DNA of 46,554 nucleotides from Phenylobacterium sp. (GTDB taxonomy: Bacteria; Pseudomonadota; Alphaproteobacteria; Caulobacterales; Caulobacteraceae). Positions 33,888 through 41,304 of this stretch are shown here, in pieces; within the stretch, counting starts at the first letter, position 1, and each line of letters starts with the position of its first letter. Position numbers and translations under genes: made by a program. The notes beneath the pieces are model-generated. The model saw only the letters and a program-made list of their open reading frames with translations. It searched no databases and was not told the DNA's origin. The stretch spans positions 1 through 46,554 of the forward strand of contig NZ_JANINU010000073.1 of assembly GCF_024508875.1 (NCBI RefSeq), written 5' to 3'.

Positions 33888-34904
33888 TCACCCCGCAAAT
33901 CGCCCTGGATCCAGCCGCGCCGCCAGCGGGCCCGGATCACGCCCGGTCACGCAAGCGGCGATCACCTGGGCTGCCAGCGGCGCCAGCAGCCAGCCGTTGC
34001 GGCGCGAGCCCACGGCCAGCATCACGCCCCGCGTCTCGCCCGGCCCCACCATCGGCAGCCCGTCCGCCGTCGCCGCCCGCACCCCGGCCGCCGCCTGGGC
34101 CCGCGCCCCTGTCAGCCCCGGGAACAGCCGCAGCCCCGCCGCCAGCAAGCCCGCCGCCTTGTCCGCCTCCACGGCCACGTCCGCCCGGCCGGGCTCCATG
34201 GTCGCGCCGAACGCCATGTCCGAGCCGGGCGCGGCGTAGATCCCCTCGCCCCGCACCGTGACCCCCTGCGCCGGCGCCGCGACGCGGACGATGTGCCCCT
34301 TGATCGGCGAAAGGCGGGCCAGCTCCGGCGCGACCTCGACCAGGCTCTTCGCCGCCCCCGTGGCGACCACCAGGACGTCGGCCTCGCCGCGGCCGCGCAC
34401 GACGTCCCGGCGGAACTCGACCCCGGCGGCGGTCGCGGCGGCCACGAGACCGGCCATCGCCGTCGGCGCGTCGACCTTCCAGTCCTCGCGGCTCAGCAGG
34501 GCCTCGCCGAACGCCTCCGACAGCCCCGGCGCCAACCCGCGCGCCGTCTCGCCCCCGAGGATCGTGGGCCGAAGGTCCAGCCCGGCGAAGCCCGACGCGA
34601 CTCCGGCCAGCCAGCGCGCGTCGCCCACCGCCAGCGTGCCCGAACGGTCCAGCGCCAGCCCCGCCCGCTGCGCCAGCCTGGGCCACAGGTCGCGCGCGGC
34701 CATCAGCAGGTCCAGGTGCGGCCGCGCCGCCGTGTCCAGCACCGCCTCGAACGCCGGCGCGATCATGCCGGCGGCCACACTGGACGCATTGGCCCCGCCG
34801 GGATCGCAGACGGTGACCTTGCAGCCCGCGTCCGCCAGGGCCAGCGCCGTCGCAAGACCCAGCACGCCGGCGCCGGCGACGGTGACTCGGGGCGATCCGC
34901 TCAT
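33888..34904 (-). CDS. FAD-dependent glycine/D-amino-acid oxidase (DAO, ThiO-like)
   Basis: A 338-residue DAO-superfamily oxidoreductase. The N-terminal dinucleotide loop is TVAGAGVLGLATALALADAG. SPIKGHIVRV near 224-233 and the late GVRAATADGLPMVGP/GSRRNGWLLAPL segments match ThiO/DadA-type oxidases that oxidise amines with FAD. Substrate not assignable; no thiamine genes are nearby. Its stop touches the next gene, giving a two-gene operon with the acyl-CoA dehydrogenase. Confidence 0.85.
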   Translation of the reverse strand: MSGSPRVTVAGAGVLGLATALALADAGCKVTVCDPGGANASSVAAGMIAPAFEAVLDTAARPHLDLLMAARDLWPRLAQRAGLALDRSGTLAVGDARWLAGVASGFAGLDLRPTILGGETARGLAPGLSEAFGEALLSREDWKVDAPTAMAGLVAAATAAGVEFRRDVVRGRGEADVLVVATGAAKSLVEVAPELARLSPIKGHIVRVAAPAQGVTVRGEGIYAAPGSDMAFGATMEPGRADVAVEADKAAGLLAAGLRLFPGLTGARAQAAAGVRAATADGLPMVGPGETRGVMLAVGSRRNGWLLAPLAAQVIAACVTGRDPGPLAARLDPGRFAG

Positions 34905-35004
34905 GCGCCTAACGAGCCGCTGCGCGGCAGAAATGCAAGGCCCCGGAACCTGGGCCGCAGAGGCGGGTTCATAGCCGCGACCCACCCCACCCCGGAGAGC
35001 GACC

Positions 35005-35514
35005 ATGGCGACCACCCAGTCCCAAAGCAGCAAGTCCCCCCTCACCAAGGACGGCCGCGCCTCGGCCCGCCCGAACGACGCCGTCAGCGACCTGATGGCC
35101 GACCACCGCACGGTCGAGGACCTGTTCAAGCAGTACGAGAAGTCGAAGTCCGACGACGCGAAGAAGCAGTCGATCGCCCAGCAGATCATCGCCGAGCTGC
35201 GCGTCCACATGGTCCTCGAGGAGGAGATCTTCTACCCGGAATCGCGCCCCTTCGTGGACGAGCAAGACACCGTCAACGAGGCCGAGGTCGAGCACGCGTC
35301 GGCCAAGGATCTGATGAAGCAGATCGAGGCGATGTCGCCGTCCGACGACTACTACGACGCCAAGGTGAAGGTCCTCAGCGAGATGATCGACCACCACGTC
35401 GAGGAGGAGGAGACCGAGTATTTCCCCGAGGTGCGCCGCTCCGACATGGACCTCAAGGCGGTCGGTGAGAAGATGCGCACCCGCAAGGCCGAGCTGAAGA
35501 CCCGGCCGAACTGA
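35005..35514 (+). CDS. Hemerythrin (HHE) domain protein
   Basis: A 169-residue cytosolic protein with a hemerythrin cation-binding domain at about 25-150. Candidate di-iron ligands are His34 (MADHRTVEDL), His68 and Glu72 (HMVLEEE), His106 (EAEVEHAS) and a pair of His in MIDHHVEEEE near 130. Such proteins bind oxygen, iron or NO and help against nitrosative or oxidative stress. The N-terminal 25 residues are Ser/Lys-rich and disordered. GGAGAG precedes the ATG. cinA follows within 7 bp. Confidence 0.9.
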   Translation: MATTQSQSSKSPLTKDGRASARPNDAVSDLMADHRTVEDLFKQYEKSKSDDAKKQSIAQQIIAELRVHMVLEEEIFYPESRPFVDEQDTVNEAEVEHASAKDLMKQIEAMSPSDDYYDAKVKVLSEMIDHHVEEEETEYFPEVRRSDMDLKAVGEKMRTRKAELKTRPN

Positions 35515-35521
35515 CCCGGCC

Positions 35522-36034
35522 ATGGCCGAAGCCCTCGATCCCGCCATTCCGGACGACATCGAGCGCCTCGCCCAGGAGGTGCTGCAGTCCGCCTGCGACC
35601 GTGAGCTGATGCTGGCCACGGCGGAGAGCTGCACCGGCGGCCTGCTCGCCTCCCTGCTGACCGACATTCCCGGGCGAAGCCACGCGTTCGAGCGCGGCTT
35701 CGTCACCTATTCCGACGATGCCAAGCACGAGCTGCTGGGCGTCTCCCGCGCCATCCTGGAGGCCGACGGCGCGGTGTCCGAGCCCTGCGCCCGCGCCATG
35801 GCCGAGGGCGCCGTGGCCGCCTCGCGCGCCCATCTCGCCGTTTCGATCACCGGCTTCGCGGAAGGCCCCGAGGCGGGCCTCGTCCACCTCGCCTGCGCCC
35901 GCCGCGGCGGCCCCACCCGGATCCGCACGGAACGCTTCGGCGACGTCGGCCGGGCCGAGGTGCGTCTGGGCGCCCTGCGCGCCGGCCTCCAGCTCTTCGC
36001 CGACGGCCTGCGAGACCTCGCGCGCGCCGCCTGA
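35522..36034 (+). CDS. CinA C-terminal-type amidohydrolase (PncC-like)
   Basis: A 170-residue single-domain protein of the CinA C-terminal family, known to hydrolyse nicotinamide mononucleotide to nicotinate mononucleotide. TAESCTGGLLASLLTDIPG near 33-51 is the family signature. The usual ITGIAGPGGG is altered to ITGFAEGPEAG here, so activity is uncertain. The N-terminal CinA domain is absent, as in E. coli YgaD. Probably co-transcribed with the hemerythrin gene. Confidence 0.85.
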   Translation: MAEALDPAIPDDIERLAQEVLQSACDRELMLATAESCTGGLLASLLTDIPGRSHAFERGFVTYSDDAKHELLGVSRAILEADGAVSEPCARAMAEGAVAASRAHLAVSITGFAEGPEAGLVHLACARRGGPTRIRTERFGDVGRAEVRLGALRAGLQLFADGLRDLARAA

Positions 36035-36083
36035 CCTCCCTCGCCGGCAAACGCCGTATTGCGGCGGCGATGCAAATGCGCAA

Positions 36084-36111
36084 TTGAGGCGAAGGCCGGC
36101 GCGCCTAGAAA
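36084..36111 (+). promoter_or_regulatory. Candidate promoter for the tandem membrane-protein genes
   Basis: TTGAGG (36084-36089), 16 bp, TAGAAA (36106-36111), each matching the sigma-70 consensus at 4-5 of 6 positions. It lies 113 bp before the TTG start; the remainder of the interval shows no other gene. Confidence 0.35.
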
Positions 36112-36223
36112 AGCCGGTATGCGCGAGCATGGCGGCCAGCCCCCTCTGCGGGCCCGTCGCCGTCACGCTCCAAGATCAAGCGGGCCCGCCGGGACACTGG
36201 CGGATCGGCGGGGGGAATACGAG

Positions 36224-36838
36224 TTGATACGCGACTTCCTGGTCTGGCTGGCCACCCAGGTCGGCAAGGGCCCTGGCGAATACGATCCGTCGTGGAGCGA
36301 AGCGCTCGCCAGCACCCTCAACGTCTGGGGCCTGCTTGAAGGCACCCACGTCCTGTCGCTCATGCTGTTCGCCGGCACGATCTTCCTGGTCGATTTCCGG
36401 CTGCTGGGTTGGGGCTTCCGCCGGACGCCGGTCTCGGTGATCAGCGACCGCGTCCTGCCGCTCACCGTGTTCGGCTTCCTGCTGATGGTGACGACCGGGC
36501 TGTTGCTCTTCTACGCCAAGCCTTTGCTTTATTACCACAATCTGTGGTTCCGCCTGAAGCTGATCTTCCTGGCGGTGGCGGCGATCAACATCTTCGTCTT
36601 CCACTTCCGGGTCCAGAAGGACCGCGACGCGTGGGACACCGCAGAGAAGCCCCCGGCCAAGGCCCGGCTGTCGGCGACCGTCTCGATCCTCTCGTGGATC
36701 GCGGTCATCACCTTCGGCCGCTTCATCGCCTACGACTGGTTCGAGTGCGGTAAGCCGTTGCCCCACTGGGCCAACGTCGCCCAGGAATGCGCCATCTCCG
36801 AACGCGGCGCCATCGACCTCACGGAGATGACCAAGTGA
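36224..36838 (+). CDS. DUF6644-type membrane protein (first of a tandem pair)
   Basis: A 204-residue inner-membrane protein with four to five predicted helices. WGLLEGTHVLSLMLFAGTIF (35-54) introduces Glu39 and His42, which are also present in its neighbour (WEVLHILSL). LPLTVFGFLLMVTTGLLLFY near 79-98 is the next conserved helix. The His could bind a heme or metal, but this is inference. TTG 36224 is chosen because GGGGGAA lies upstream; a longer start would include non-membrane, Arg-rich sequence that looks untranslated. Confidence 0.7.
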   Translation: MIRDFLVWLATQVGKGPGEYDPSWSEALASTLNVWGLLEGTHVLSLMLFAGTIFLVDFRLLGWGFRRTPVSVISDRVLPLTVFGFLLMVTTGLLLFYAKPLLYYHNLWFRLKLIFLAVAAINIFVFHFRVQKDRDAWDTAEKPPAKARLSATVSILSWIAVITFGRFIAYDWFECGKPLPHWANVAQECAISERGAIDLTEMTK

Positions 36839-37665
36839 TCGCGCCTCAGGATCTCTTCCCGTCCATCGGCCCGTGGGTCTCGACCCTCGACGACACCTTC
36901 CCCGGCGCATGGATCAAGCCGTACTTCGCCCAGTGGGAAGTGCTGCATATCCTGTCGCTCGCCCTGCTGGGCGGCGCCAGCATCCTGCTGAACCTGCGGC
37001 TCATCGGCGCCGGCCTCACCGACGACAGCCCGTCCGAGGTGCGCCGCGGCGTCCTGCCCTGGCTCAACGTCGGCGTCGTCGGCGTCGTCCTCAGCGGCGT
37101 CCTGATCGGCACGTCGAACCCCGAGCGCCTCTACACCTCGGAGGCCTTCACCGCGAAGATGCTCGGCCTCGCCGCGGCGCTCGTGCTGACCTACGGCGTC
37201 GCCCTTCCCGCGGCGCGCCAGGACGGCCGTCTCGGCGGCGGCGCCAAGCTGTGGGCCGTGATCGGCCTCGCCCTCTTCGGCCTGTGCGTCGGCGTGTTCG
37301 GGGTGGCCAAGTTGGTGAACCCGGGCCTCTGGCATGTGGTCATCGCCGCCGCCCTGATCGTGCTGTTCGTCACCCGCGGCGTGACCCGCCTCATCTACCT
37401 CGGCGGCATGGGCGTCCTCATGGCGGTCCAGCTCGCCCTGCACCAGGTCGTCTGGAAGCCGGACGACTACGCCCATCTCGATCCGGCGAACAAGCTGCTG
37501 ATCCTGGCCTACGCCGCCTGGATCCTGGCCGCCGCCGCGCTCCAGATCGTCAGCTCGGGCCGCACCCAGTCGGGCGGCGGTCCGGCGGTGAAGGCGCTCG
37601 CCTACGCCGCCATCCTGGTCTGGGTCGCCACCGCCGCCGCCGGCCGCTGGATCGCCTTCGCCTAA
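36835..37665 (+). CDS. DUF6644-type membrane protein (second of a tandem pair)
   Basis: A 276-residue inner-membrane protein with about seven hydrophobic segments. Its first half mirrors the preceding protein: WEVLHILSLALLGGASILLN (Glu35, His38), then LPWLNVGVVGVVLSGVLIG. The second half adds extra helices with H-containing LALHQVVWKPDDYAHL. It begins at GTG overlapping the first gene's stop, so the pair is coupled and may form a complex. Function unknown. Stop overlaps the SRPBCC gene's. Confidence 0.75.
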   Translation: MIAPQDLFPSIGPWVSTLDDTFPGAWIKPYFAQWEVLHILSLALLGGASILLNLRLIGAGLTDDSPSEVRRGVLPWLNVGVVGVVLSGVLIGTSNPERLYTSEAFTAKMLGLAAALVLTYGVALPAARQDGRLGGGAKLWAVIGLALFGLCVGVFGVAKLVNPGLWHVVIAAALIVLFVTRGVTRLIYLGGMGVLMAVQLALHQVVWKPDDYAHLDPANKLLILAYAAWILAAAALQIVSSGRTQSGGGPAVKALAYAAILVWVATAAAGRWIAFA

Positions 37666-38180
37666 GCCGGCTCCGATCCCGCGGCCTCCCGGCGTCGCGA
37701 GGCGAGGAGTTCGTCGAGCTGCGCGAACTGCTCGCCCGCCATCGCTTGCATACCGGCGATGGCGTCGGCGAGGGGCTCCGGCGACGGGTAGAGCTCGCTG
37801 AGCGTCAACAGCGTCCCTGGGCCGTGCGCCGCGAAGGTCACGGTGGTCACCGGCCCTTCCCCGCTCTCCTCGTTGGTCCAGACCAGTCGTGAGGACGGGG
37901 CCACCTCGAGGTAGCGGCCGAAAAACGTCGCGGCCTCTGGGCCCTGCCCGAAGGTGATCCGGTAGCCGCCGCCCGTCCGGGCGTCGATCTCGCAAGCGGT
38001 CACGACCGCGCCCATCGACGCCGGCGCCCACCACACCCTGAATAGTTCGGCCCGGCTCCAGGCGTCGAACACCGCATCCACCGGGCTGTCGAACACTCGC
38101 GTGACGATCAGCTCGCGATCGGACTTGCGTGCGACCGTGGTGGGACTCTGCGGCGGCTTGGGTTGAGTGCTCTGGTCCAT
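37662..38180 (-). CDS. SRPBCC (AHSA1-like) domain protein
   Basis: A 172-residue cytosolic protein. The START/Bet v1-like fold begins near residue 22 (RELIVTRVFDSPVDAVFDAWSRAELFRVWWAP), the signature of the Aha1 C-terminal family. GGGYRITF and the WTNEESGEG strand follow, then a C-terminal helix. It likely binds a hydrophobic ligand in its cavity; in some genomes such genes pair with ArsR regulators, which is not the case here. Head of its own unit. Confidence 0.87.
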   Translation of the reverse strand: MDQSTQPKPPQSPTTVARKSDRELIVTRVFDSPVDAVFDAWSRAELFRVWWAPASMGAVVTACEIDARTGGGYRITFGQGPEAATFFGRYLEVAPSSRLVWTNEESGEGPVTTVTFAAHGPGTLLTLSELYPSPEPLADAIAGMQAMAGEQFAQLDELLASRRREAAGSEPA

Positions 38181-38286
38181 ATCGCGTCCTTCGCTGTAAA
38201 GCTCCCGTCGGGCTTATGGGAACGACGCGCGAGCGGTCGCGAGTCCGACATCGCGGTGGTTCGATGGCCGATTGGCGCTCCGCGCC

Positions 38287-39216
38287 CTACCCCGCCGCCG
38301 GGTGCCTCTGGCCCCAGCCCTGGTGCCACTCCGGCTCGCCCGAATAGCGCTTCGCCAGGAAGTCCACGAACGCCCGCACCTTGGCCGCCAGGTGCCGGGC
38401 GTGCGGATAGACGGCGTGGACGTAGATCTCCTCCGGCTCGAAGTGGCAGAGGATCGGGACCAGCCGGCCCGACCGGAGCTCCTCCGCCGCCGCGAAGGCC
38501 GGCGTGCGGACGATGCCGAAGCCCTTCACCGCGGCCTCCACACAGGCCTCCGCGCCGTTGAAGCGTAGCCGCCCGTGCACCCGCACCTCCTGCGCGTCGC
38601 CCCGGCGTCCGAAGCGCCACAGCGTGGCGTCGCGCGCGTTGGTGTCGAGGATGGCCTCGTGCCTGGCCATGTCCTCCAGCGCCAGCGGCGTCCCCGCCCC
38701 GGCGAGATAGTCCGGCGAGGCGCAGGTGATCATCCGCACGGCCGCCAGCCGCCGCGCCACCAGCGATGAGTCCGTCAGGTGGCCGATGCGCACGGCCACG
38801 TCGAACCCCTCCTCCACCAGGTTGACCATCCGGTCCGAGAAGGTGACGTCCAGCGAGACCGCCAGGCACCCGGTCGCGAACTCCAGCAGCGCGGGCGTGA
38901 GCTGGTTCTTGCCGAACGACACCGGCGCGGAGACCTTCAGGTTGCCAGACGGCCCGCTCTGGTCCTTGACCGAAGACTCCAGCGCGTCGAACTCCTCCAG
39001 CAGGTCCCGGGCCCGCTCCAGATAGGCCTGGCCGGTGTCGGTCAGCGAGACGTCGCGCGTCGTGCGGTTCAGAAGCCGCGCGCCCAGGCGGTTCTCCAGC
39101 CGCGCCACCAGCTTCGAGATCTGCGCGCCGGAGACATCCAGCTTGCGCGCGCCCTGGGTGAAGCTGCGCGCCTCGGCCACGGCCGCGAACGCGCGGATCT
39201 CGTCGAGACGGTCCAT
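38287..39216 (-). CDS. LysR-family transcriptional regulator
   Basis: A 309-residue LTTR. The winged helix-turn-helix spans 1-60 (EARSFTQGARKLDVSGAQISKLV), followed by a linker helix and a two-subdomain effector-binding region (about 90-300). It is divergent from doxX, the usual arrangement in which an LTTR controls the opposite unit and itself. Closest in feel to CrgA/DmlR-type regulators. The inducer may be a quinone or aromatic, as inferred from the target genes. Confidence 0.9.
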   Translation of the reverse strand: MDRLDEIRAFAAVAEARSFTQGARKLDVSGAQISKLVARLENRLGARLLNRTTRDVSLTDTGQAYLERARDLLEEFDALESSVKDQSGPSGNLKVSAPVSFGKNQLTPALLEFATGCLAVSLDVTFSDRMVNLVEEGFDVAVRIGHLTDSSLVARRLAAVRMITCASPDYLAGAGTPLALEDMARHEAILDTNARDATLWRFGRRGDAQEVRVHGRLRFNGAEACVEAAVKGFGIVRTPAFAAAEELRSGRLVPILCHFEPEEIYVHAVYPHARHLAAKVRAFVDFLAKRYSGEPEWHQGWGQRHPAAG

Positions 39217-39232
39217 GCGATTATTTCCTTTT

Positions 39233-39263
39233 CGGAGACACTGTCCTCCGGATTGGCCGGATT
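39233..39263. promoter_or_regulatory. Candidate LysR operator between lysR and doxX
   Basis: A near-palindrome CGGAGAC-ACT-GTCCTCCG (39233-39250, one bulge) is followed by direct repeats CCGGATT at 39248 and 39257, 9 bp apart. This is where the LysR-type regulator would act on the divergent promoters. Confidence 0.4.
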
Positions 39264-39344
39264 ATCAACGCCCAGGCTTTTGCCCATCTTCCCATCAGTC
39301 CAAGGCCACCGGCCGAAGGACCAGGACGAAAGAAGGGTTCTCCC

Positions 39345-39764
39345 ATGTCGCAATCCCTCACCCCCGGCCGGTTCACGCCCCAGGCGCTCGCCGCGCTCCG
39401 CCTCGTCACCGGGCTGCTCTTCATCGAGCACGGCCTCGTCAAGCTGGCCGGCTTCCCGGAAGGCGCCCAGCCCGGCCAGCAGCCCCTGCTGAGCCTGTTC
39501 GGCGTCGGCGGCGTGATCGAGCTGGTCACCGGTCTGCTCGTGGTCGTCGGCCTCTTCACACGCCCCGCGGCCTTCATCGCCGCCGGCCAGATGGCGGTGG
39601 CCTACTTCATGTTCCACGCCTCGCAGGGCTTCTACCCGGTGCTGAACGGCGGCGAGCCGGCGATCCTCTTCGCCTTCGTCTTCCTGCTGCTCAGCACCAC
39701 CGGCGCCGGCGCCTACAGCCTGGACGGCCAGCGCCAGTCCAGGGCGCGCCTCGCCGCCGCCTGA
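39345..39764 (+). CDS. DoxX family membrane protein
   Basis: A 139-residue membrane protein with four helices: 15-35, 50-75, 80-98 and 105-125. ALRLVTGLLFIEHGLVKLAGFP near 18-39 and LELVTG/VVVGLFTRPAAFIAAG are DoxX-family features. The family is tied to thiosulfate:quinone oxidoreductase and to oxidative stress complexes. It starts the LysR-linked operon, with the FMN reductase 41 bp downstream. Confidence 0.88.
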   Translation: MSQSLTPGRFTPQALAALRLVTGLLFIEHGLVKLAGFPEGAQPGQQPLLSLFGVGGVIELVTGLLVVVGLFTRPAAFIAAGQMAVAYFMFHASQGFYPVLNGGEPAILFAFVFLLLSTTGAGAYSLDGQRQSRARLAAA

Positions 39765-39805
39765 TCCCAACCACTGACAACCTCCCTCTCGCAAAGGACC
39801 TCGTC

Positions 39806-40381
39806 ATGACTCAAGTTCGCAACGTCGCCGTCGTCGTCGGCTCGCTCCGCAAGGACAGCGTCAGCCGCAAGCTGGCCAAGGCCTTCGCCGCGGTCACCCC
39901 CGGCCTGAAGTTCAACATCGTCGAGATCGGCGACCTGCCGCACTTCGACCAGGACCTGGAGTCCGATCCGCCGGCCCAATGGGTGCGCTTCCGCCAGGAG
40001 ATCGCCGCCGCCGACGCCGTGCTCTTCGTGACGCCCGAGTACAACCGCTCGGTCCCCGGCGTACTGAAGAACGCCATCGACGTGGGCTCGCGCCCCTATG
40101 GCCAGTCGGTCTGGAACGGCAAGCCCGGCGCGGTCATCAGCATGTCGCCCGGCGCCATCGGCGGCTTCGGCGCCAACCACCACCTGCGCCAGTCGCTGGT
40201 CTTCCTGAACGTGCCGCTGCTCAGCCAGGAGGCCTACATCGGCAACGCCTTCGCGTTGTTCGATGAAGCCGGCGAGCTGGTGAACGAAGGCACGGCCGAG
40301 TTCCTCAAGGCCTATGGCGCGCAGTTCGCCGCCTGGGTCGAGAAGATCATCGACGACGCCCCGGCCGCCAAGGCCGCCTGA
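39806..40381 (+). CDS. NADPH-dependent FMN reductase family protein
   Basis: A 191-residue flavodoxin-like quinone reductase of the ChrR/YieF type. VVVGSLRKDSVSRKLAKAFA near 9-28 forms the FMN phosphate site, and VTPEYNRSVPGVLKNAIDVGSR near 75-96 is the family signature. Two-electron reduction of quinones or chromate is typical of relatives. Placed between doxX and the extradiol dioxygenase gene, supporting a role in quinone or aromatic stress. Confidence 0.92.
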   Translation: MTQVRNVAVVVGSLRKDSVSRKLAKAFAAVTPGLKFNIVEIGDLPHFDQDLESDPPAQWVRFRQEIAAADAVLFVTPEYNRSVPGVLKNAIDVGSRPYGQSVWNGKPGAVISMSPGAIGGFGANHHLRQSLVFLNVPLLSQEAYIGNAFALFDEAGELVNEGTAEFLKAYGAQFAAWVEKIIDDAPAAKAA

Positions 40382-40413
40382 TCCGCAATCCACGAAAGGT
40401 CCCAGGTATCGCC

Positions 40414-41214
40414 ATGACCCTGCCCACCGTCTTCCTCCCCCACGGCGCGGGCCCCTGCTTCTTCATGGAGTGGACACGGGGTCCGGCGGATGCCTGGGAC
40501 CGCACGGCGGCCTACCTCCAGGGCCTGGTCGCCAGCCTGCCCGAGCGGCCCAAGGCCATCCTGATCGTCTCGGGTCACTGGGAGGCGCCGGTCTTCACCG
40601 TCGGCTCTGGCGCCCGGCCCGCCCTCGATTACGACTACTACGGCTTCCCGCCGCACACCTATGAGCTGACCTTCGCCGCCCAGGGCTCCCCCGACCTGGC
40701 GCGCCGGGTCCGCGGGCTCCTCGGCGAGGCGGGCATCGCCTCGGCCGAAGACGCCGGCCACGGCTGGGACCATGGCGTGTTCATTCCGCTGAAGCTCGTC
40801 ACGCCCGACGCCGACATCCCGGTCGTCCAGCTCTCGCTCAAGGCCGACCTCGATCCCGCCGCGCACCTCGCCGCCGGCCGGGCCCTGGCGCCGCTGCGGG
40901 ACGAAGGCGTGCTGATCGTGGGCTCAGGGATGAGCTGGCACAACATGCGCGGCTTCTCGCCGGCCTTCACCGAGCGATCGGCGACGTTCGACCAGTGGCT
41001 CGAAGCGGCCGCCACCGATCCGGGGCGCCGCGAGACCGCCCTCGCCCACTGGGACAGCGCGCCCCACGCACGCGAGGCCCACCCGCGCGAGGAACACCTT
41101 CTGCCCCTGATGGTGGCCGCCGGCGCCGCCCCGGGCGAACCGGCCGTCGTCGCTTTCCGCGACACGGTCATGGACGTGGTGATCTCGGCCGTGGAGTTCG
41201 GCCGAGCCGCCTGA
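40414..41214 (+). CDS. Extradiol aromatic ring-opening dioxygenase, DODA/LigB type
   Basis: A 266-residue metal-dependent dioxygenase of the class III (YgiD/DODA) group that opens catechol-type rings. Probable metal ligands are His10 (FLPHGAGPC) and His55 (VSGHWEAP), plus a later His in SGMSWHNMRGF near 171-181 and the conserved HPREEHLLPL. Substrate unknown. Third gene of the LysR-linked unit, followed by an inverted repeat. Confidence 0.9.
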   Translation: MTLPTVFLPHGAGPCFFMEWTRGPADAWDRTAAYLQGLVASLPERPKAILIVSGHWEAPVFTVGSGARPALDYDYYGFPPHTYELTFAAQGSPDLARRVRGLLGEAGIASAEDAGHGWDHGVFIPLKLVTPDADIPVVQLSLKADLDPAAHLAAGRALAPLRDEGVLIVGSGMSWHNMRGFSPAFTERSATFDQWLEAAATDPGRRETALAHWDSAPHAREAHPREEHLLPLMVAAGAAPGEPAVVAFRDTVMDVVISAVEFGRAA

Positions 41215-41224
41215 CAGTCTCCCC

Positions 41225-41297
41225 GCGAGAGGGACCGGAGATCCTCGTTCTCCCCCCGGCGCCCACACACCCGCCGTAGAGGATCTCCGGATCTCGC
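41225..41297. terminator. Inverted repeat between convergent genes (possible bidirectional terminator)
   Basis: CCGGAGATCCTC (41235-41246) pairs perfectly with GAGGATCTCCGG (41279-41290), and an outer GCGAGA/TCTCGC stem (41225-41230, 41292-41297) extends it across a small internal loop. No T-run follows, so termination is likely but not certain. Confidence 0.5.
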
Positions 41298-41304
41298 CGC
41301 GCGC

